From Nymphaea colorata (Eukaryota > Streptophyta > Magnoliopsida > Nymphaeales > Nymphaeaceae): a stretch of DNA of 60,000 nucleotides. Made by a program: the position numbers and the translations under genes. Below are positions 35,415-48,309 of this stretch, one piece after another. The stretch covers positions 17,395,934-17,455,933 of the forward strand of contig NC_045138.2 of the NCBI RefSeq assembly GCF_008831285.2. The letters run 5' to 3'. Positions within the stretch are counted from its first letter, which is position 1, and every line of letters starts with the position of its first letter. A model generated the notes under the pieces. That model saw nothing but the letters and a program-made list of their open reading frames with translations. It did not search any database and was not told where the DNA came from.

Positions 35415-36138
35415 CCTCTTACCTTTTCGCACCCCAGAAAATCGTCAACTCCCCATCAAAGCCACGTCCCCCCTCTCCGACCACGATGACTCCCATAATC
35501 ATCAGCTCCCCTCGCTAGCAATCGGATTTGCAAACATAACCGGTTACTCTGTCATATCTGGCCTGGTGACGGGGATGGAGCCCTTGTGCGGCCAGGCCTA
35601 CCACACGCAGCAATGGAAGCTTATGGACTGCTCTGCGGGTGGGGTGGGCTGCTCCGGTTGGCCGTGCCGACTTGAGTCTGCTTGGAGTGGTGGTGGTATG
35701 AAATCATGGTGGTGCTCTGCGAGCTGCTGGCGGACCCAAAGGAGGTGATGGTCTCTGTGGTTTTTTTATGGTGCGGCGAGGACGAAAATAGTCTCACCAC
35801 GGTCGCCTCCTTTGGGTTTGCCAGCAGCCTACAGAGCACCACCATGATTTCGTACCACCAACACTCCAAGCACACTGACACGCAAGTCAGCATGGCCATC
35901 GGAGCAGACCACCCCACAGAGCTGTACAGAAGCTTCCATTGCTGCTTGTCGTAGGCCTGGCCGCAAAAGGGCTCCATCCCCGTCATGAGGCCAGATATGA
36001 CGGAGTAACCCGTTATGTTTGCAAATCCGATTGCTAGCGTGGGTAGCTGACGATTATGGGAGTCATCGTCGGAGAGGGAGGACGTGGCTGCTTTGATGGG
36101 GAGCTGACGATTTTGGATTGGGAAGAAAAGCTAAGAGG
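35415..36138. pseudogene. MATE/DTX foldback H7 (complete hairpin)
   Basis: CCTCTTACC at 35415 pairs with GCTAAGAGG at 36138 and the centre is near 35776. The plus arm reads [21 protein letters not shown] then MEPLCGQAYHTQQWKLMDC. The minus arm reads MEPFCGQAYDKQQWKLLYS then LTCVSVCLECWWYEIMVVL and LCRLLANPKEATV. It has the same internal deletions as the other foldbacks. Not a functional gene. Confidence 0.8.
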
Positions 36139-36661
36139 AGGAAGCAGGAGAAGGAGATGGTGGCTTGCACACTTTCTTTTCTTCCTTTGCTACGTAAAAC
36201 TAGTCAACAGCTGGCATCAAAGAACGAATGTGAATAGAGAAGAAAAGAGTGCAAGGAAAGAGGAGCTTTTTTAATCCAATCTCCATACTCATCGCCTCAA
36301 GAAAGGAAAATGCTTTTTCTACTTGTTCGAATGAAAACAAAAAAAAAAGAAAATCAAATCCAATCTTTCTTTTCTTCCTCCAGTTTGTTCGTCACCGCAT
36401 AACGTCAAAGAATCACATGCTACATGTTTTTGCCCAAGATGATGATGATAAAGGATATCTCAATAAGCATCAATCTGCAGGGGCAGTCTGATAGGCTCGA
36501 AAAGCCCAAGTAAAACATCTTTTTGTGTACACAGAAAAACATTTTGAGGACAAAAAGTTAGAAGCCTTCAGCTCTCTAGTCTTTTCTTTTTTGAATTTTA
36601 CCCTTTTTTAACAAGCCAATCTGGTGACGTTTTTTCAAGAAAAAAAAGTCTCGCCTTCATG

Positions 36662-36692
<31 letters not shown>

Positions 36693-37149
36693 AATTTTTA
36701 GTGACAGGGAAGCACCAACACAAGATACCGAATACAGTCCCCCCAAAAGAAAAGCCCTCATCGGAAGGCAAGCAACCCAATATATTTCATCTGTTTTTTT
36801 CCCTTAAGCACTCCTCTGAACAGTGACCCCGAAATGATCATATTTTGAAAAATTTGGTTTTTGTTGATTGGATAAGATTTTTCTCAGTGACCTTTTCTTT
36901 TCATTTTCTTCCTTTCTCAGGGGCATCAATCCATAATGAAATACTGGAAGGGTTGGAAGTAGGAACCTTTCAAAATTGATGTTGCTTCTGAACTAATTTT
37001 ATGAACATGGTTAATAATCTAACTGGATGGAATTTAGCAGATTATTCTTCTTGTGGTTCTAAATCGTTTATGGTGGTGTAATTTTCAGAAACCATTTGCA
37101 GGAAACTCTTGAAAAGATCCCCATTTCTAGTCCCTGTCCTAAGAGGCTT

Positions 37150-37189
<40 letters not shown>

Positions 37190-37985
37190 GGGGATATGTT
37201 GGTTTCTTGCATTTGGGGCATTAAAAATAAAAAATAGAAGACATGAAAGTAAAAACTGAGAAGCAAATCGAAAACATATTTGAGAAACAATTTTCAACCC
37301 ACTCAAAAAGCTCATTACAATATCTCTCACTAAAAATTTCCTAAAAGAGTATGTCATGGAATCGAGTGAATGCCCAAACCTTCACTTCTCCGATCTCAAT
37401 CCTCTTAGGGTTCAGGACGACCTACTTTTGTTGTATAGGGTTAAACACCACGATACTTTATTATTTTTTGCAGTACAAAAAGTTGATGCTACAAAAGTTT
37501 GAAACCGAGACTGACTGCTTGCTATCCCCCTCCCTCCAGAATAATATATAAGAATTAAATGGATTCAATAAGTGAGAGATGAACCAATTACTTGAAATAA
37601 TCTTTAGGCTGATAAGGAAAGAGAGGATTCTCCAATCTTCCTCATCATTTTCCTCCCTATATGCGTTTTATTTTTTTTTCAATTATTTAATTATTATGGT
37701 CAACATTCCTTGAAAAGTACCGCCCACTTACCTTCACATTGGTGAGGGCAAAATTTTACAATCTTCCTTACCATTTTTCTCTATATATAATTATATTTTT
37801 TTCTTTATTTAATTTTTATTATAAATACTTGATGAAACAATAGTTCACTTGGTTTTAGCAATGTGTTCAAATTTTAAATCTGAAAGCTAAATGATTCTAT
37901 GAACCGGTGAATCGAATCCGAATAGTTTGTGAATAAGAATTAATTAAAGATTTATTTAGATATAAAAATTAAACAATTAAAAAAT
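36139..37985. repeat. Array block B, copy 5 (internally deleted)
   Basis: Collinear with block B, but about 400 bp are missing at 36268, where GAGGAGCT joins directly to CTCCATACTCATCGCC. TC run at 37157-37188. No gene seen. Confidence 0.7.
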
Positions 37986-39078
37986 CGGTCAGGAAAAGAA
38001 GTAAAATTTTAAAAAACTAAAAAAAACACACACACACACACAATGAACTCATTTAATGGCGATTCTGCACCTGCTAGCAACATTTTTTTTAGTAGCAATC
38101 AAAACGAGTTGTTATTTAAGGTGCAATTAAAAAAATTAAAACTTCTTGTACACTCTATTCTAATAAAAAAAAAGGTTGAAGGGCCATTTGTACAACTTTT
38201 GGTCATCCTTCAATCAATACATATATAAGGTGGAGCGGCAGATCCATACGAAAATCGCCAGATTTTTCATGGGCATTGAGTTGGCGTTCAGCGAACTGGT
38301 AAAGAACTGATTTGATTCGAATTGGCCGATTCACTGTTTTTAATAACACTGGTTTTTACATTGATGAGGATGGGATTTTGATTCAATCTTCTTCATCGTT
38401 TTTCTCCATATATAATTTTATTTCTCCAATTATTAATTTATATGATGAAGACTAGTTGAAAAGTATAGCCCACTTGTTTTCACATGATTGGGTATGAAGT
38501 GAACTAATAAACTCTTGTTCATATAACTAAAACAAAATCAGAAATTGAATCAAATGGACCGATTCCAAAAAAATAGTAATAATAAGAAAAAAACATATAA
38601 AAGCTAACTAAAAGTTAAAAAACAAAAAAAAAGAACAAAAAAATGATGCGTGTCACATGGGGTAAGCGGGGCATTGAGATAGATTTTGGCAGAGATATAA
38701 GCAAAGAAGAAACCTAGGGCATTGGCTCTCAGCTTTGGGACCATTAACAGAGCTTACGACTCGTTTGCATAAGGAACATTGTGCGAATGTTTTATGAATC
38801 TTACTAAAAAATTGAGTTAAATTTATGAGCCACTTGAATAATTTTTTCATGAATCTTCTCCAATATTTAAGGCAGATTCATAAAACAACCTCATGCCAGA
38901 CAGTTCAAAAGTACATTTCTGCATCTTATTGATAGGAGCCCGTCCCTACTGTTTTATTGTCCCATATAAATATATCTATACCCAGTGCCCTATATATTTT
39001 ATTTTATGTATTTTTATGTTTCTAACTTTTTATAGACTTTTAAGTGTTTTCTTTATTTAATTACTTAGAATCGATCCA
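37986..39078. repeat. Array block D, copy 4
   Basis: Collinear with other D copies, with a CA microsatellite at 38028-38041. It is cut at 39078 by the LINE remnant. Its last ~80 bp, present in other copies, are gone. Confidence 0.68.
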
Positions 39079-39671
39079 TTTATTAAACAAAATGAGCTAT
39101 ACAAAAAAAGGGAAAGGATAACAAAGAAAAAACTACTATCCTTCAGCACAGTATAACCAAAGGCTGACTCAGCTATTCCGAAAAACAATTGTCATAACAC
39201 TAGATACAAGAAAAAACTAAAAATCAGTGTGGGTTAGCCAGCATAGAAACAAACGTCCCTCCACTCCTTGACGTAGGAAGTAATGAAGGATCCAAAATCA
39301 GCCGTAGGATGATCCCTTTCAATATTGACATTGTAGTGGAAATCATTGACAAGCATGTGGAACTCTGACCATATTCTACTGTTGTCATAATGTTGTTGTA
39401 TCCTCCAGACAACGGCTTCGATCCTAGTGCAAATAGTAACACAACCGCCATACTCCTTAGGATACCTGAACAACTTTTCCATCTTCTCCAGCTCACCAGC
39501 GAGTACCCTGCCCCTTGGGCTCAACAATATAGCCATACCATTAGCTCCGTCACTGAAATAAGAGTTCCCAGCAACCCTCAACTTCCCAGCAATTTCGACT
39601 TGTATGACCTCAAAAAAAAGCATCTTAGAAGGTTCTCTACGCCTGGCAGAACACATAAGATTGGAAATGGC

Positions 39672-39775
39672 TCAAGTACGGACAGTGCCTTCCGTTTCCT
39701 TGGTCCCTTTGATACCCAAGAACCCAAGTACGGACAGTGCCTTCCATTTCCTTGGTCCCTTTGATACCCAAGAAA
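39672..39775. repeat. 54 bp tandem duplication inside the LINE
   Basis: AAGTACGGACAGTGCCTTCC...GATACCCAAGAA occurs twice in a row with one base difference. Confidence 0.85.
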
Positions 39776-41632
39776 GTCGCCTCACATGTCGACCATACTT
39801 CTTCTTTAATATTAATGGCTGCACTAGATTTGTCTTCATGCATCAGCTTATTGCAATGCCACCAAATTTGCCAGCACATAATAGAGAATGTGATTCTCCA
39901 ACACATCCTCAGCCACCCGTCATGCACCTTCCTATGCATCCATCGTTTGATTTCAAACTAGAAATTACGAGTGGGTGACTAGATGACACCGAACTTGGCC
40001 AAGATCCATTCCCAAATTCTCTGGCTACCTAGCAATGGAGGATAATATGTTCATTAGTTTATTCAGCTTTCCTACAAAAAAAGCAACTGTTATCAAGTTG
40101 GAAACCTAGTTTCTTGATTCTGTCTAAAGTGGGTAGTCTGCCCTCGCTTGCAAGGAAGCTGAACCAGTATGTACTAGATGAAGCATTTCCTTGCCAAATA
40201 TATTTCCTTTATCTCTCTCTCTCTCCTTGGCTCCCCTAGTATGATCAAGAATGTCTCCAACTTCAATACAAGATTGATGGTTGTCTGTCCAAACACCTGG
40301 TCAGCTTCATTAGATAGAGGGATAGAGTCTATGTTGCCAATGAAGCCTATGCACACATCCTCAACAACATTTGTGCCCCCTTGCTCAAGAGCACTTTATT
40401 TTTAATCGAGATATTGAGTTCTCTCGCAATATTAACCAAACTATCCCCACTAATATGCTGGATAAGTGGGCTACCCTGCCAAGGATCGAGCCAGAAACGA
40501 CAACGGCTGCCATCCCCAAGACTATTCTTTTGGAGGTACTTATCCTTGTACACTTTGGCCCAGACGCCATCATCCATCAAGAGTATGCTACACCTACAAG
40601 CCAACAACACGTGGTTCAAGTCCTCCACTTTGTGTAGGCCAATGCCCGCAAGATCATATGAGTTACATAGTCTAGCCCAACTGATGTGGTAGATATGCCA
40701 AGTAGACTCACCATCATTCCAAAGGAATCTCTTGCATATGTTTTCAAGTTTTTTATTAATTCTACGAGGAAGACTTCAGACCGTCATCCAATAGTGGGGG
40801 AGGGTACTCCAAGATATTCAACTGGAAGAGAGCCCATCGTCCATTGAAGCATGTTCCCTAGATCCTCTACCCTACAATCCAAAGTTTTGTCCAGGAATAC
40901 AACAAATTTTTCTTTGTTCACTTTCATACCGGCGAACTTCTCAAATTGCTCTAGGATCTCTTTAAGGAGCTTGTGGAAGCCTTAGAAACCATGAGAACAT
41001 CGTCTGCATACATAACTGCTCATGTCTCCTGAGAAACATTCCGGATCTTGGGAATTTGGATGTTCTTGTTGCGGACCTCCACTTGAATATGACGATTGAA
41101 GATTTCCATAACTAGAATAAAAAGGTATGAAACATCGGGTCCCCCTGTCTGAGTCCTTTAGAAGCAATGAACTTGTCCCCCAAGCGACCATTAATCACCA
41201 TCTCGTACGACACTGAAGAAACACATTTTATCACTAACTCTGTCCATGTGGGGTGAAAGCTCAACACATGCATGCTTTTCTGCAAAAATTTCCAAGTTCT
41301 ATCATAAGCCTTTGAGAGTTCCAACTTAAGAAAGCAACCCCCTTTCGACCAAAAATCTTTTGAATTAGCGATCTCATTTTCCCATAAAATGTTGTCTTGA
41401 ATTTGCCTCCCTTTAGAGAAAACAACTTGGTTCCTTTGAACCAGTCACATGACGACATCCCTCATCCTGATAACTAGTATTTTGCAATAATCATATAAAT
41501 GGTGTTGCATAAGGATATTGGCCTGTAATCCTTAACTCTGATGGCATTCGGTTTTTTTGCTATCAAGCAAATCATGTTGTGGTTAACACTTCCAACAAGT
41601 TTCAACCACATCATTTTCTATGATGCTCCAAC

Positions 41633-41722
41633 AATCCTTGTAGAAATAGTTCGGGAAACCATCTGGGCTAGTAACACTATCCTTGTAGTTCGGGAAACCA
41701 TCTGGGCCAGTAACACTATCCT
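41633..41722. repeat. ~42 bp tandem duplication inside the LINE
   Basis: TAGTTCGGGAAACCATCTGG...AACACTATCCTTG occurs twice in a row, overlapping the GPDGFPNY motif of the reverse transcriptase. Confidence 0.85.
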
Positions 41723-42087
41723 TGTCAAGATTCTTGACCGCCATTGCTTTCTCCTCTCTCATGATTGGTCCTAACAACCACTGGTTTTCTTCATCGGTAA
41801 CCATGTCGCCATCTACTATACCTACAAACAGTTCTCCAGAAGCTACATCAGACCCCAAAAGCTGCTGAAAATGAGAGGTACAAGCCTTCAAGATATTGGC
41901 TTCCTCTGTATGTGTTTCCCAATCAACTTCGATGAACCTTATATACCGCTTAGCCGTTGGCCATGATATGAAAGAAAGCTATGTTTTTGTCCCCCTCTAT
42001 GAGCCATCTAACCCGACACCTTTGCTTCCACATTATTTCTTCCATACGGAGGAGCAAACCTCTAACCTCATACTCCTGTTTAGTAGG

Positions 42088-43264
42088 CAGTACCTTTCAT
42101 ATAGTGTTCATCATCGAAATTAATTAAAATAAAAAGTAGAATTATATATAGGAGGAGATTGAGAAAATCCTTTCTCCATCAATGTACGTCAAAACCAGTG
42201 ACCGATACTACTTATGGAGTATTTGTAATAGAAGTTAAATGAAGAAAAAAATAAATTACATACGAAGAAAAATTATAAGAAAGACTGGAAACTCTTCCCT
42301 CTCGTCGATGTGAAAGCAAGGGGCTGGTACAAAATTCGTGGTGTCTTCACCATAATAATTAAGTAAATAATATGTATATTTAAATGGGTGTGAATAACTT
42401 ATGCCCCCTAACCCTCCCACAAAACAAAACTTTGGTTTTTCTTTCACACTCGTTGCCTAAACACTTCAACCAGGTCTCAAATTATTGTTAAAAAACTATG
42501 ATTTGTGAAATTCAACCAAGTTTTCCAAACAGTACAACCTAAAAGCTTAAAAAATTGAGAAAAAAAATGCAAAATCGATTGAAAATGAAGAATTATGCCA
42601 TATCACATAGCAAAAACTCAAAAAATGGATCTTTCTAACTTGTTTGAACGAGAGCCAGATGTATATTTTTTGTGAATTTCATTTCACTTTGGTACAGGCT
42701 AACCTGATCTGAACCCATTTGTGCAATATCTGCATCTCTATTGGAATTAACGTTTGGATCAAGAACGAAATAAGAGAACCACTCACCTAGTTAGTTCAAC
42801 TTTCAAGGGAGGTCAAGAGTTCAAAACTCAAGCGGGGTGCAGAATAGGGCCTATCTAAGCTCAGCAATCCTGTTCTTTTTTACTTGACCAAGAGGAAGAG
42901 AGGACAAGAGAAAGAACAAAACCACATTTAACTAGAAGAGGTCCTCATGCATCGCATATATAAGAAGAAAAAACTTACATTCTCATTCAGTTCTCATCTA
43001 TTATTTCTAATTCGCTTTTACAAATTGGTTTATGATTTGCAGGCAATTAACGTGCCCATCTTTCGCCGTTGTTTTTTGCTTGCATTAACATATAGAAATG
43101 TCGATGTGGATCAAAATTTGAATCTATACTTTACCATATCTGCTTTTTCTGATATCTGTATGTCATGTTTTGAATTCATGTTCCTTGCTGTCAAAGTAGA
43201 AATAAAAATATCATCATCTTTTAATGATGTTTTCATTTGTCATATCTTACTCTTGATCCCCTAG
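42088..43264. repeat. Array block E, copy 4 (5' part)
   Basis: Resumes at GGCAGTACCTTTCATAT right after the LINE and follows other E copies, with a deletion near 42610. No gene seen. Confidence 0.65.
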
Positions 43265-44070
43265 TTCGCATGGTTTTATTTGGAGATGGCACGTTGGAAG
43301 GAATGGGTGTTTGCATGGCTGGTGATGCGTTAGCAAAGGGGGAGTGGGCTAAGTAGGTTCGGGGTTCCAACTGATAGCTAGGGGAGGAAGGAAGGGAACC
43401 GGTAGAAGGGGCCAGCACTCGAGCCTGGGCTGGCCGTCTACATGAGTGGACACGCGTTTTAATGTGAGCACCAAGAGGAGGCTAAATGAGATGCTTTTTT
43501 TTTTTTTAATTTTCTTCACTCTCTTTATTCTTTGCAAAAGTTTTTGTTTCATTTGACTGAGCCAGGCTGGGTAGCATTTTAGTGGGGAGATCTTCTTAGT
43601 GGAACCCCCATTCTCTCTTCCTCCCTCTTAAATTTTATGTATGCATGTATTTATTTATTTATCTAAACAAAGTATAAGATGAAATACTTTTTTTATATAA
43701 ATAAATATATAAATACATAAAATTTAAGACGGATTCAAAAAAGAATATCTTTCCACAAAAATGCTACCCAGCCTGGCTAAGTCAAATAAACAAAAAATTT
43801 CACAAAGACAAAAAAGAGAGTGAAAAAAAAAAACATGTACATGTGCCTCCACCACCTCCCTTCTCTTGATTCTCACGCAAAAACGAGTGTCCACTCATGT
43901 AGACGATTAGGGGGGGCTCCAGCCTCTCCTACCGGTTCCTTTCTTCCATCATGCTGGCTATCGGTTGGCCCCCAACACCTATTTAACCCACTCGCCCCAT
44001 TGCTAATGCATCACTAGCCACCCAAACACCCATTCCTTTCACCGTGCACTCTCGAAAGAAAACCAGGTGA
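43265..44070. mobile_element. Foldback element in block E, copy 4 (most complete)
   Basis: The left arm (43265-43490) and right arm (43850-44070) are inverted copies over about 220 bp. They share GGAATGGGTGTTTG, GGTGATGCGTTAGC and ACATGAGTGGACAC with their inverses. The core is AT-rich with no frame. Long TIRs and no transposase fit a non-autonomous MULE-like or foldback element. Confidence 0.65.
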
Positions 44071-44575
44071 GTGGGGTCCAATTATGGCCACCCAATGCAT
44101 TATAGGGCGGGGATGACCAGATAAACTGTCCATGATATCGAAATGCATTCGTGGTGTGCGGTGAAAGGCCGAAGGATTTCTTTATGAGCTGTACTCTACA
44201 ATTGATCAGGTGGAGGTTACAATTGTATGGGAATGGTTTCAATGGAGAACTGTATGGGAATGGTCAAGATCGCTTCAATTTCAAAATTCACCAAAAAAGT
44301 ACACGATAGTTAATCAAATATTAGTGTTATAATATAATTATAGCAGTAGCGGAGGCAAATGTGGGCTGATGTAGGCTGTTGCCCGCACGAGCCTGGAAAA
44401 GACACTAAAGTAAAACCATGTGGACTCTTCAAATGTTTTTTTTTTGTAAAGTACTTAAAATAACATATTACATCCTTCAGAACTATGTAAGCATTTTACT
44501 ATTTATGACCTAAACAAAAAATATTTTTATTAAAAAGTTTTTTGGTTTGAGATGAAAAGGTCTAGCAAGGAGGGC
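44071..44575. repeat. Array block C, copy 5 (diverged)
   Basis: Recognisable by GGCCACCCAATGCATTATA and AAAACCATGTGGACTCTT. It ends at GGTCTAGCAAGGAGGGCTAGC, where a MATE foldback would be expected, but none follows. The second array segment ends here. Confidence 0.65.
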
Positions 44576-44643
44576 TAGCTTTCTCCAATGGACGGGAACA
44601 TACGATAGGGTATAACCGTGATACGTTAAATAAAAAATAAAAA

Positions 44644-44676
<33 letters not shown>

Positions 44677-46859
44677 TACAAATAACATTTCTTCTATGTT
44701 TCAACTTGCATATTTGTATCTTCCTTTTATAATAGATTGGTATTACAAAGAATTCGAAATAAAAACTGATCGACCCTTGTTAAGTTATAGTGAAAAAGAA
44801 TCATCTCCTGAATCTAATAGGGAAGGGAACAATTTGATTCAAATCCACCTATTCAGGCCAATTCTCAGTGATTTTACGACAATGCTCTCAACCCCTTGAA
44901 TAGCAAAAACAATATCAACAATAATATAATAGGGAATTGGATAGATTTCCCCAAGGCTGAGAGATGCACCAGTTCCCTGAAACAATTCTATGTAAATAAG
45001 GAAGAAGAGGATTCTCCAATCTTCATTTTCATTTTTCTCCATATATAATTTTACTTTGTTTCAATTACTTGATTATTATGGTCAACATTCCATGAAAGGC
45101 ACTGCCCACTTGCTTTCACATTGGTGAGGGGGCAAAATTTTCCAATCTTCCTTATCACTTTTGTCCATATATAATCGTATTCTTTTTCTTTATTTAATTT
45201 CTATTATAAATACTCAATGAATACAACTGTTCACTTGTTTTTACCAATGTTATCAAAGTCTGTTTTTGATGGGATTGGAAAGTGATGATTCAGAATAGGT
45301 GAATCGAATGTGAATCAGAATCATTTCTGATTAAAGATGTATTAGAGACTTGTCCATATAATCAATAGAAAATCAGAAATCGAATGAAATGAACCGATTC
45401 CAAATAATTAAACTTATGAAAATGAAAAGCGTATAAAAGTTTTAAAAAAATAAAAAAAAAATATTAGAAAATAGAAGATAAATTAATTATGTATGGTACA
45501 TGGAGGTGGCACCAACATTCAACTACATTTTTGCAGGACACTGGTTTTTATTACGGTAGAAGCTGCAGAAATGCGCCTGACTAAAATGAATGCAAGGAAA
45601 AATCACTAGCAATATGCCCTCAATTGTGATGTGATATATCATGATCATGCCCCATGAGGAGGACAGTGCAGGGAATCTAACTCGCAAACCCTTTTTATTA
45701 GAGATTGCTAACTAATCAAAGGCACATCTAAAATCAATTTCCGGATATTTCTTATCTTAATAACTAGTAATGACTAATGAGAGATCTTATGATTTGTAAT
45801 AGCGTAATGCAACACAAGTAGACCCATCTAGCCACTCATACATTGAAATATGAGTAGACTAGGTTGGGTCAAAAAAAGTCGTTTTTGGCTCGTGTCCAGA
45901 AGGGATTTATATATGCAAGATTTCTGCAATTTTCTGTTCAGATTTGGAGGCTATCTCCCAATACACTACTTGAATTTTGATGCATTACATCGAGTAATCT
46001 GTTTAATCTTTTCTGCCCAACAAGGGCGGAGACAAAAATTTTTCATGAGGGAGGCCGAATTAAGGTTTCTAAATTTTAACTAGGCCGAACGTATCATTTT
46101 TCAAAATTTTTATATAGAAATTTTCTAAAGTTTACATGTAAATTTTCTAAAGTTTACATGAAAAATAGTTAAAAAAAAATTTAACTATTTCTCTTATTAT
46201 AGTTCAGCATTCATTATGTAGTCGAGTTGTGTCAAGTTCTTGCAACTAGAACTCGACTCACTGGACATTTCGAACATACATTTGAACGCAAGCTTGACTC
46301 GTTTCTAAATGAGTCGAGTTCTGAGAATCAAGTTCAGGTCGAGCTTGAATTGGCTCGACAGATTGGGTGGAAGCTTTGGCATTCTTTGAGGCCATAGGTC
46401 AGACCCTACTCACACAAAAATTATGTTCTTTTGCCAATAACCATAATTCCTTTTGTTGGGTCAAATATTACATTTGTTTCAACTAGACTACTTTGGTTGT
46501 CGCCTATGCGCATGGCATTAAGGTATCAAAGTAAATTACCAAAATGTCCTTAAGGCAGCTGGTCGGTTTTGTATTAATTTGGGCCCTTTTCCATTTATGG
46601 CTGTGTCATGTCTGATTTCATGTGTATTTAGTTCATTTATATTTGGTCTTTTTACATCCATATAATTTGAAAATCAGGTTAATAGGAATTTCAGGGTAGA
46701 TTATTCTATTTAAATATTTTATGTTGTGGTCTTTTACGCAACCAAATCTCAAATTCTACACAGGCCAGTTATTATTTTGAAACTTAGTTGTATGGTTTTT
46801 CCTCAAATTTAGCATCAAATGTATCCTTCATGATAGACTGAGCCAAATTCAATATTTAA
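44576..46859. other. Array edge: diverged B-like piece and AT-rich DNA
   Basis: 44644-44675 is a TA microsatellite. 44930-45470 is a strongly diverged copy of the end of block B (GAGGATTCTCCAATCTTC, GCCCACTTGCTTTCACATT). 46230-46380 holds scattered inverted CTCGACTC/GAGTCGAG words, perhaps an old MITE. No gene seen. Confidence 0.45.
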
Positions 46860-47697
46860 GTGACATTATGTTGATGAACAATATGGTTTATTTTAGCACA
46901 ATGATCGATCTTGTCCATCGACCAACAACTCTCAAATTGACCAGATTGAAATAAATATATGCTATAAAGGAGTACCCGAGCGGTTGGAATATTGTTTTAA
47001 AGATTCCGCTTTCTGCATGGTAGAAAATCACACTAATCCAATTTGTTTTCGGTGCATTTGGAACTTTTGAACTCAAACCATTTATATTCTTAAGCATACT
47101 TAAGGCAAAACAAGAAGTAAAGACCCTTATAGTTTACCTTATTTTAGTTTATCTCGATGTAATATTTAATTTTATGTTGACATTACTAAGTGTAGTACGA
47201 TATGTGAATAAAAAATAATCTAATTAAGTTTGTTTTAATTGAAAACATGTTGGTTTTCTGTCACATTAATCTCATCTTTAATTAGTAAACAATTGACAAC
47301 AAGAATCTTGGTCAGTTTCTAACAATATAAAAAAGTTACATTTCCTTTCTCCCTTGTAGTTGATTCTTTTGTTGAAAAGTTCCCTTTTTCAAACTCAACT
47401 TTGGAAAGGTTCGCAAAAATCAGCGAGCATTTAAAAGGTGTTTTTGTCTTTTTTCGTAAAAAAAAAAGTCCCTTTCAGATCGCCCAACCTTGGCACATAA
47501 AAATCACATGCATCTTAAAATAACATAAATGAGTTATTTGCTATCTTCAATACAGAAGAACAGAACAGACCTCAAACTAAAAGCTCCATTTAGAACTTTG
47601 TTGACGTGACTCCATAAGGAGATTTAAAGAACAGAAAGAAAACTCGAGTTCTTTGTGAAGGATGTGAGCAAGAATTCAAAATACCCACTGGAATTAT
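46860..47697 (+). repeat. Duplicated upstream region of small gene copy 2
   Basis: Aligns by eye with 24380-25379 and 50100-50981 through the same ordered landmarks (GAGCGGTTGGAATATTG, CTCGATGTAATATTT, TTCTGTCACATTAATCTCA). No coding signal. Confidence 0.6.
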
Positions 47698-47705
47698 TAT
47701 ATAAA
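47698..47705 (+). promoter_or_regulatory. TATA box of small gene copy 2
   Basis: TATATAAA, followed by GAGAGTGGCAGACTA as in the paralogues, 57 bp before the ATG. The promoter is conserved even though the first splice donor is not. Confidence 0.65.
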
Positions 47706-47762
47706 GAGAGTGGCAGACTAAGGGAGGGAAATCAAATCCACAGAGAAATAGAGAGAGAGAGT

Positions 47763-48303
47763 ATGGCACCTGAAGATTGGACAATAGAAACAGACGTATT
47801 AAATGATTACATTCAGGAACAGGCAGTCAAGTTGGGGATAGAAAAGAAGATTGAACTCAATTTTCCTGTCAACCATTGTTTGTCTTTCTCTTCTCTTCCA
47901 TAGGTAAATTACAGTTTATTTATCATTCAGTATGCAGTAATGTTTTTTTCTTTCTTCCAGCCAACTATCATTGGGATAAGAGAAGATAGAGAAGGCATCC
48001 TAAGGGTATTGGACAACGAGCAGCTGGAGACGTGCATGATTATGCAGGGCTATGATCCGTATGTGTTTATATATATATATATATATATGATCATTAGCTT
48101 TTATTTATTAGGGTGTGTTTGTTTCGACAGTTTAAACAAATTGAGGATCTTCCAAACGCAACCTGAGTTCTTTTCACATTTGATCTTATTTTCTTAGGGA
48201 TTTGGTACTTTGCGTGCGGCTTCCTGCAAACCGGGAAGATCTTCAACGAAGGGCTGAAGCAGCTGGTTTTAAGGTAGAGGTGGAGCCCGTAGAAGAATCT
48301 TGA
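47763..48303 (+). CDS. Small three-exon gene, unknown family, copy 2 (first donor site lost)
   Basis: Paralogue of the 25440 gene. Exon 1 begins at 47763 (MAPEDWTIETDV) and runs to KLGIEKKI. Exon 2 is 47961-48058 (PTIIGIREDRE, EQLETCMIM) and exon 3 is 48198-48303 (LCVRLPAN, RRAEAAGFKVEVEP). Exons 2 and 3 have the same lengths and phases as copy 1, with GT-AG ends. The first donor is the problem: where copies 1 and 3 have a GT, this copy reads ATTGAACTC. The frame then runs on to a TAG at 47901-47903, directly before a GTAAAT that could serve as a donor only after the stop. The gene may therefore be a pseudogene, or may make a 46-residue peptide. Intron 2 holds a TA microsatellite and a tiny MITE-like insertion (48110-48164). 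Confidence 0.55.
48110..48164. mobile_element. Tiny MITE-like insertion in intron 2 of small gene copy 2
   Basis: About 55 bp absent from intron 2 of copies 1 and 3. Its ends, AGGGTGTGTTTG and CAAACGCAACCT, are imperfect inverted repeats of each other. Flanking intron sequence aligns with the paralogues on both sides, which defines the insertion. It is too short to assign to a superfamily. Confidence 0.45.
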
Positions 48304-48309
48304 ATGATG

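Larger units (their letters stand above)
39079..42087 (-). mobile_element. Decayed LINE (L1-type non-LTR retrotransposon) fragment
   Basis: Read on the minus strand, reverse-transcriptase pieces appear in order across several frames: TGPDGFPNYFYKDCW (about 41640-41700), DYRPISLCN-like text, SKAYDRTWKFL and GLRQGDPM (41112-41324), and YADD (40999-41010, catalytic). A zinc-knuckle-type RVT region follows (WAKVYKDKYL and GDGSRCRFWLDPW, 40347-40628). An RNase H-like end follows (SYFSDGANGMAILL with GRVLAGEL, 39234-39656). Many frameshifts and stops make it inactive. The 5' part with ORF1 and endonuclease is absent. Two internal tandem duplications are noted separately. No poly(A) tail or clean target duplication is seen. 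Confidence 0.85.

Noticed and set aside
46960-47000. tRNA-like words (GAGCGGTTGGAAT) near 46975, 50208 and 57905
   Set aside because: No cloverleaf can be drawn. The words belong to the repeated upstream region of the small genes.
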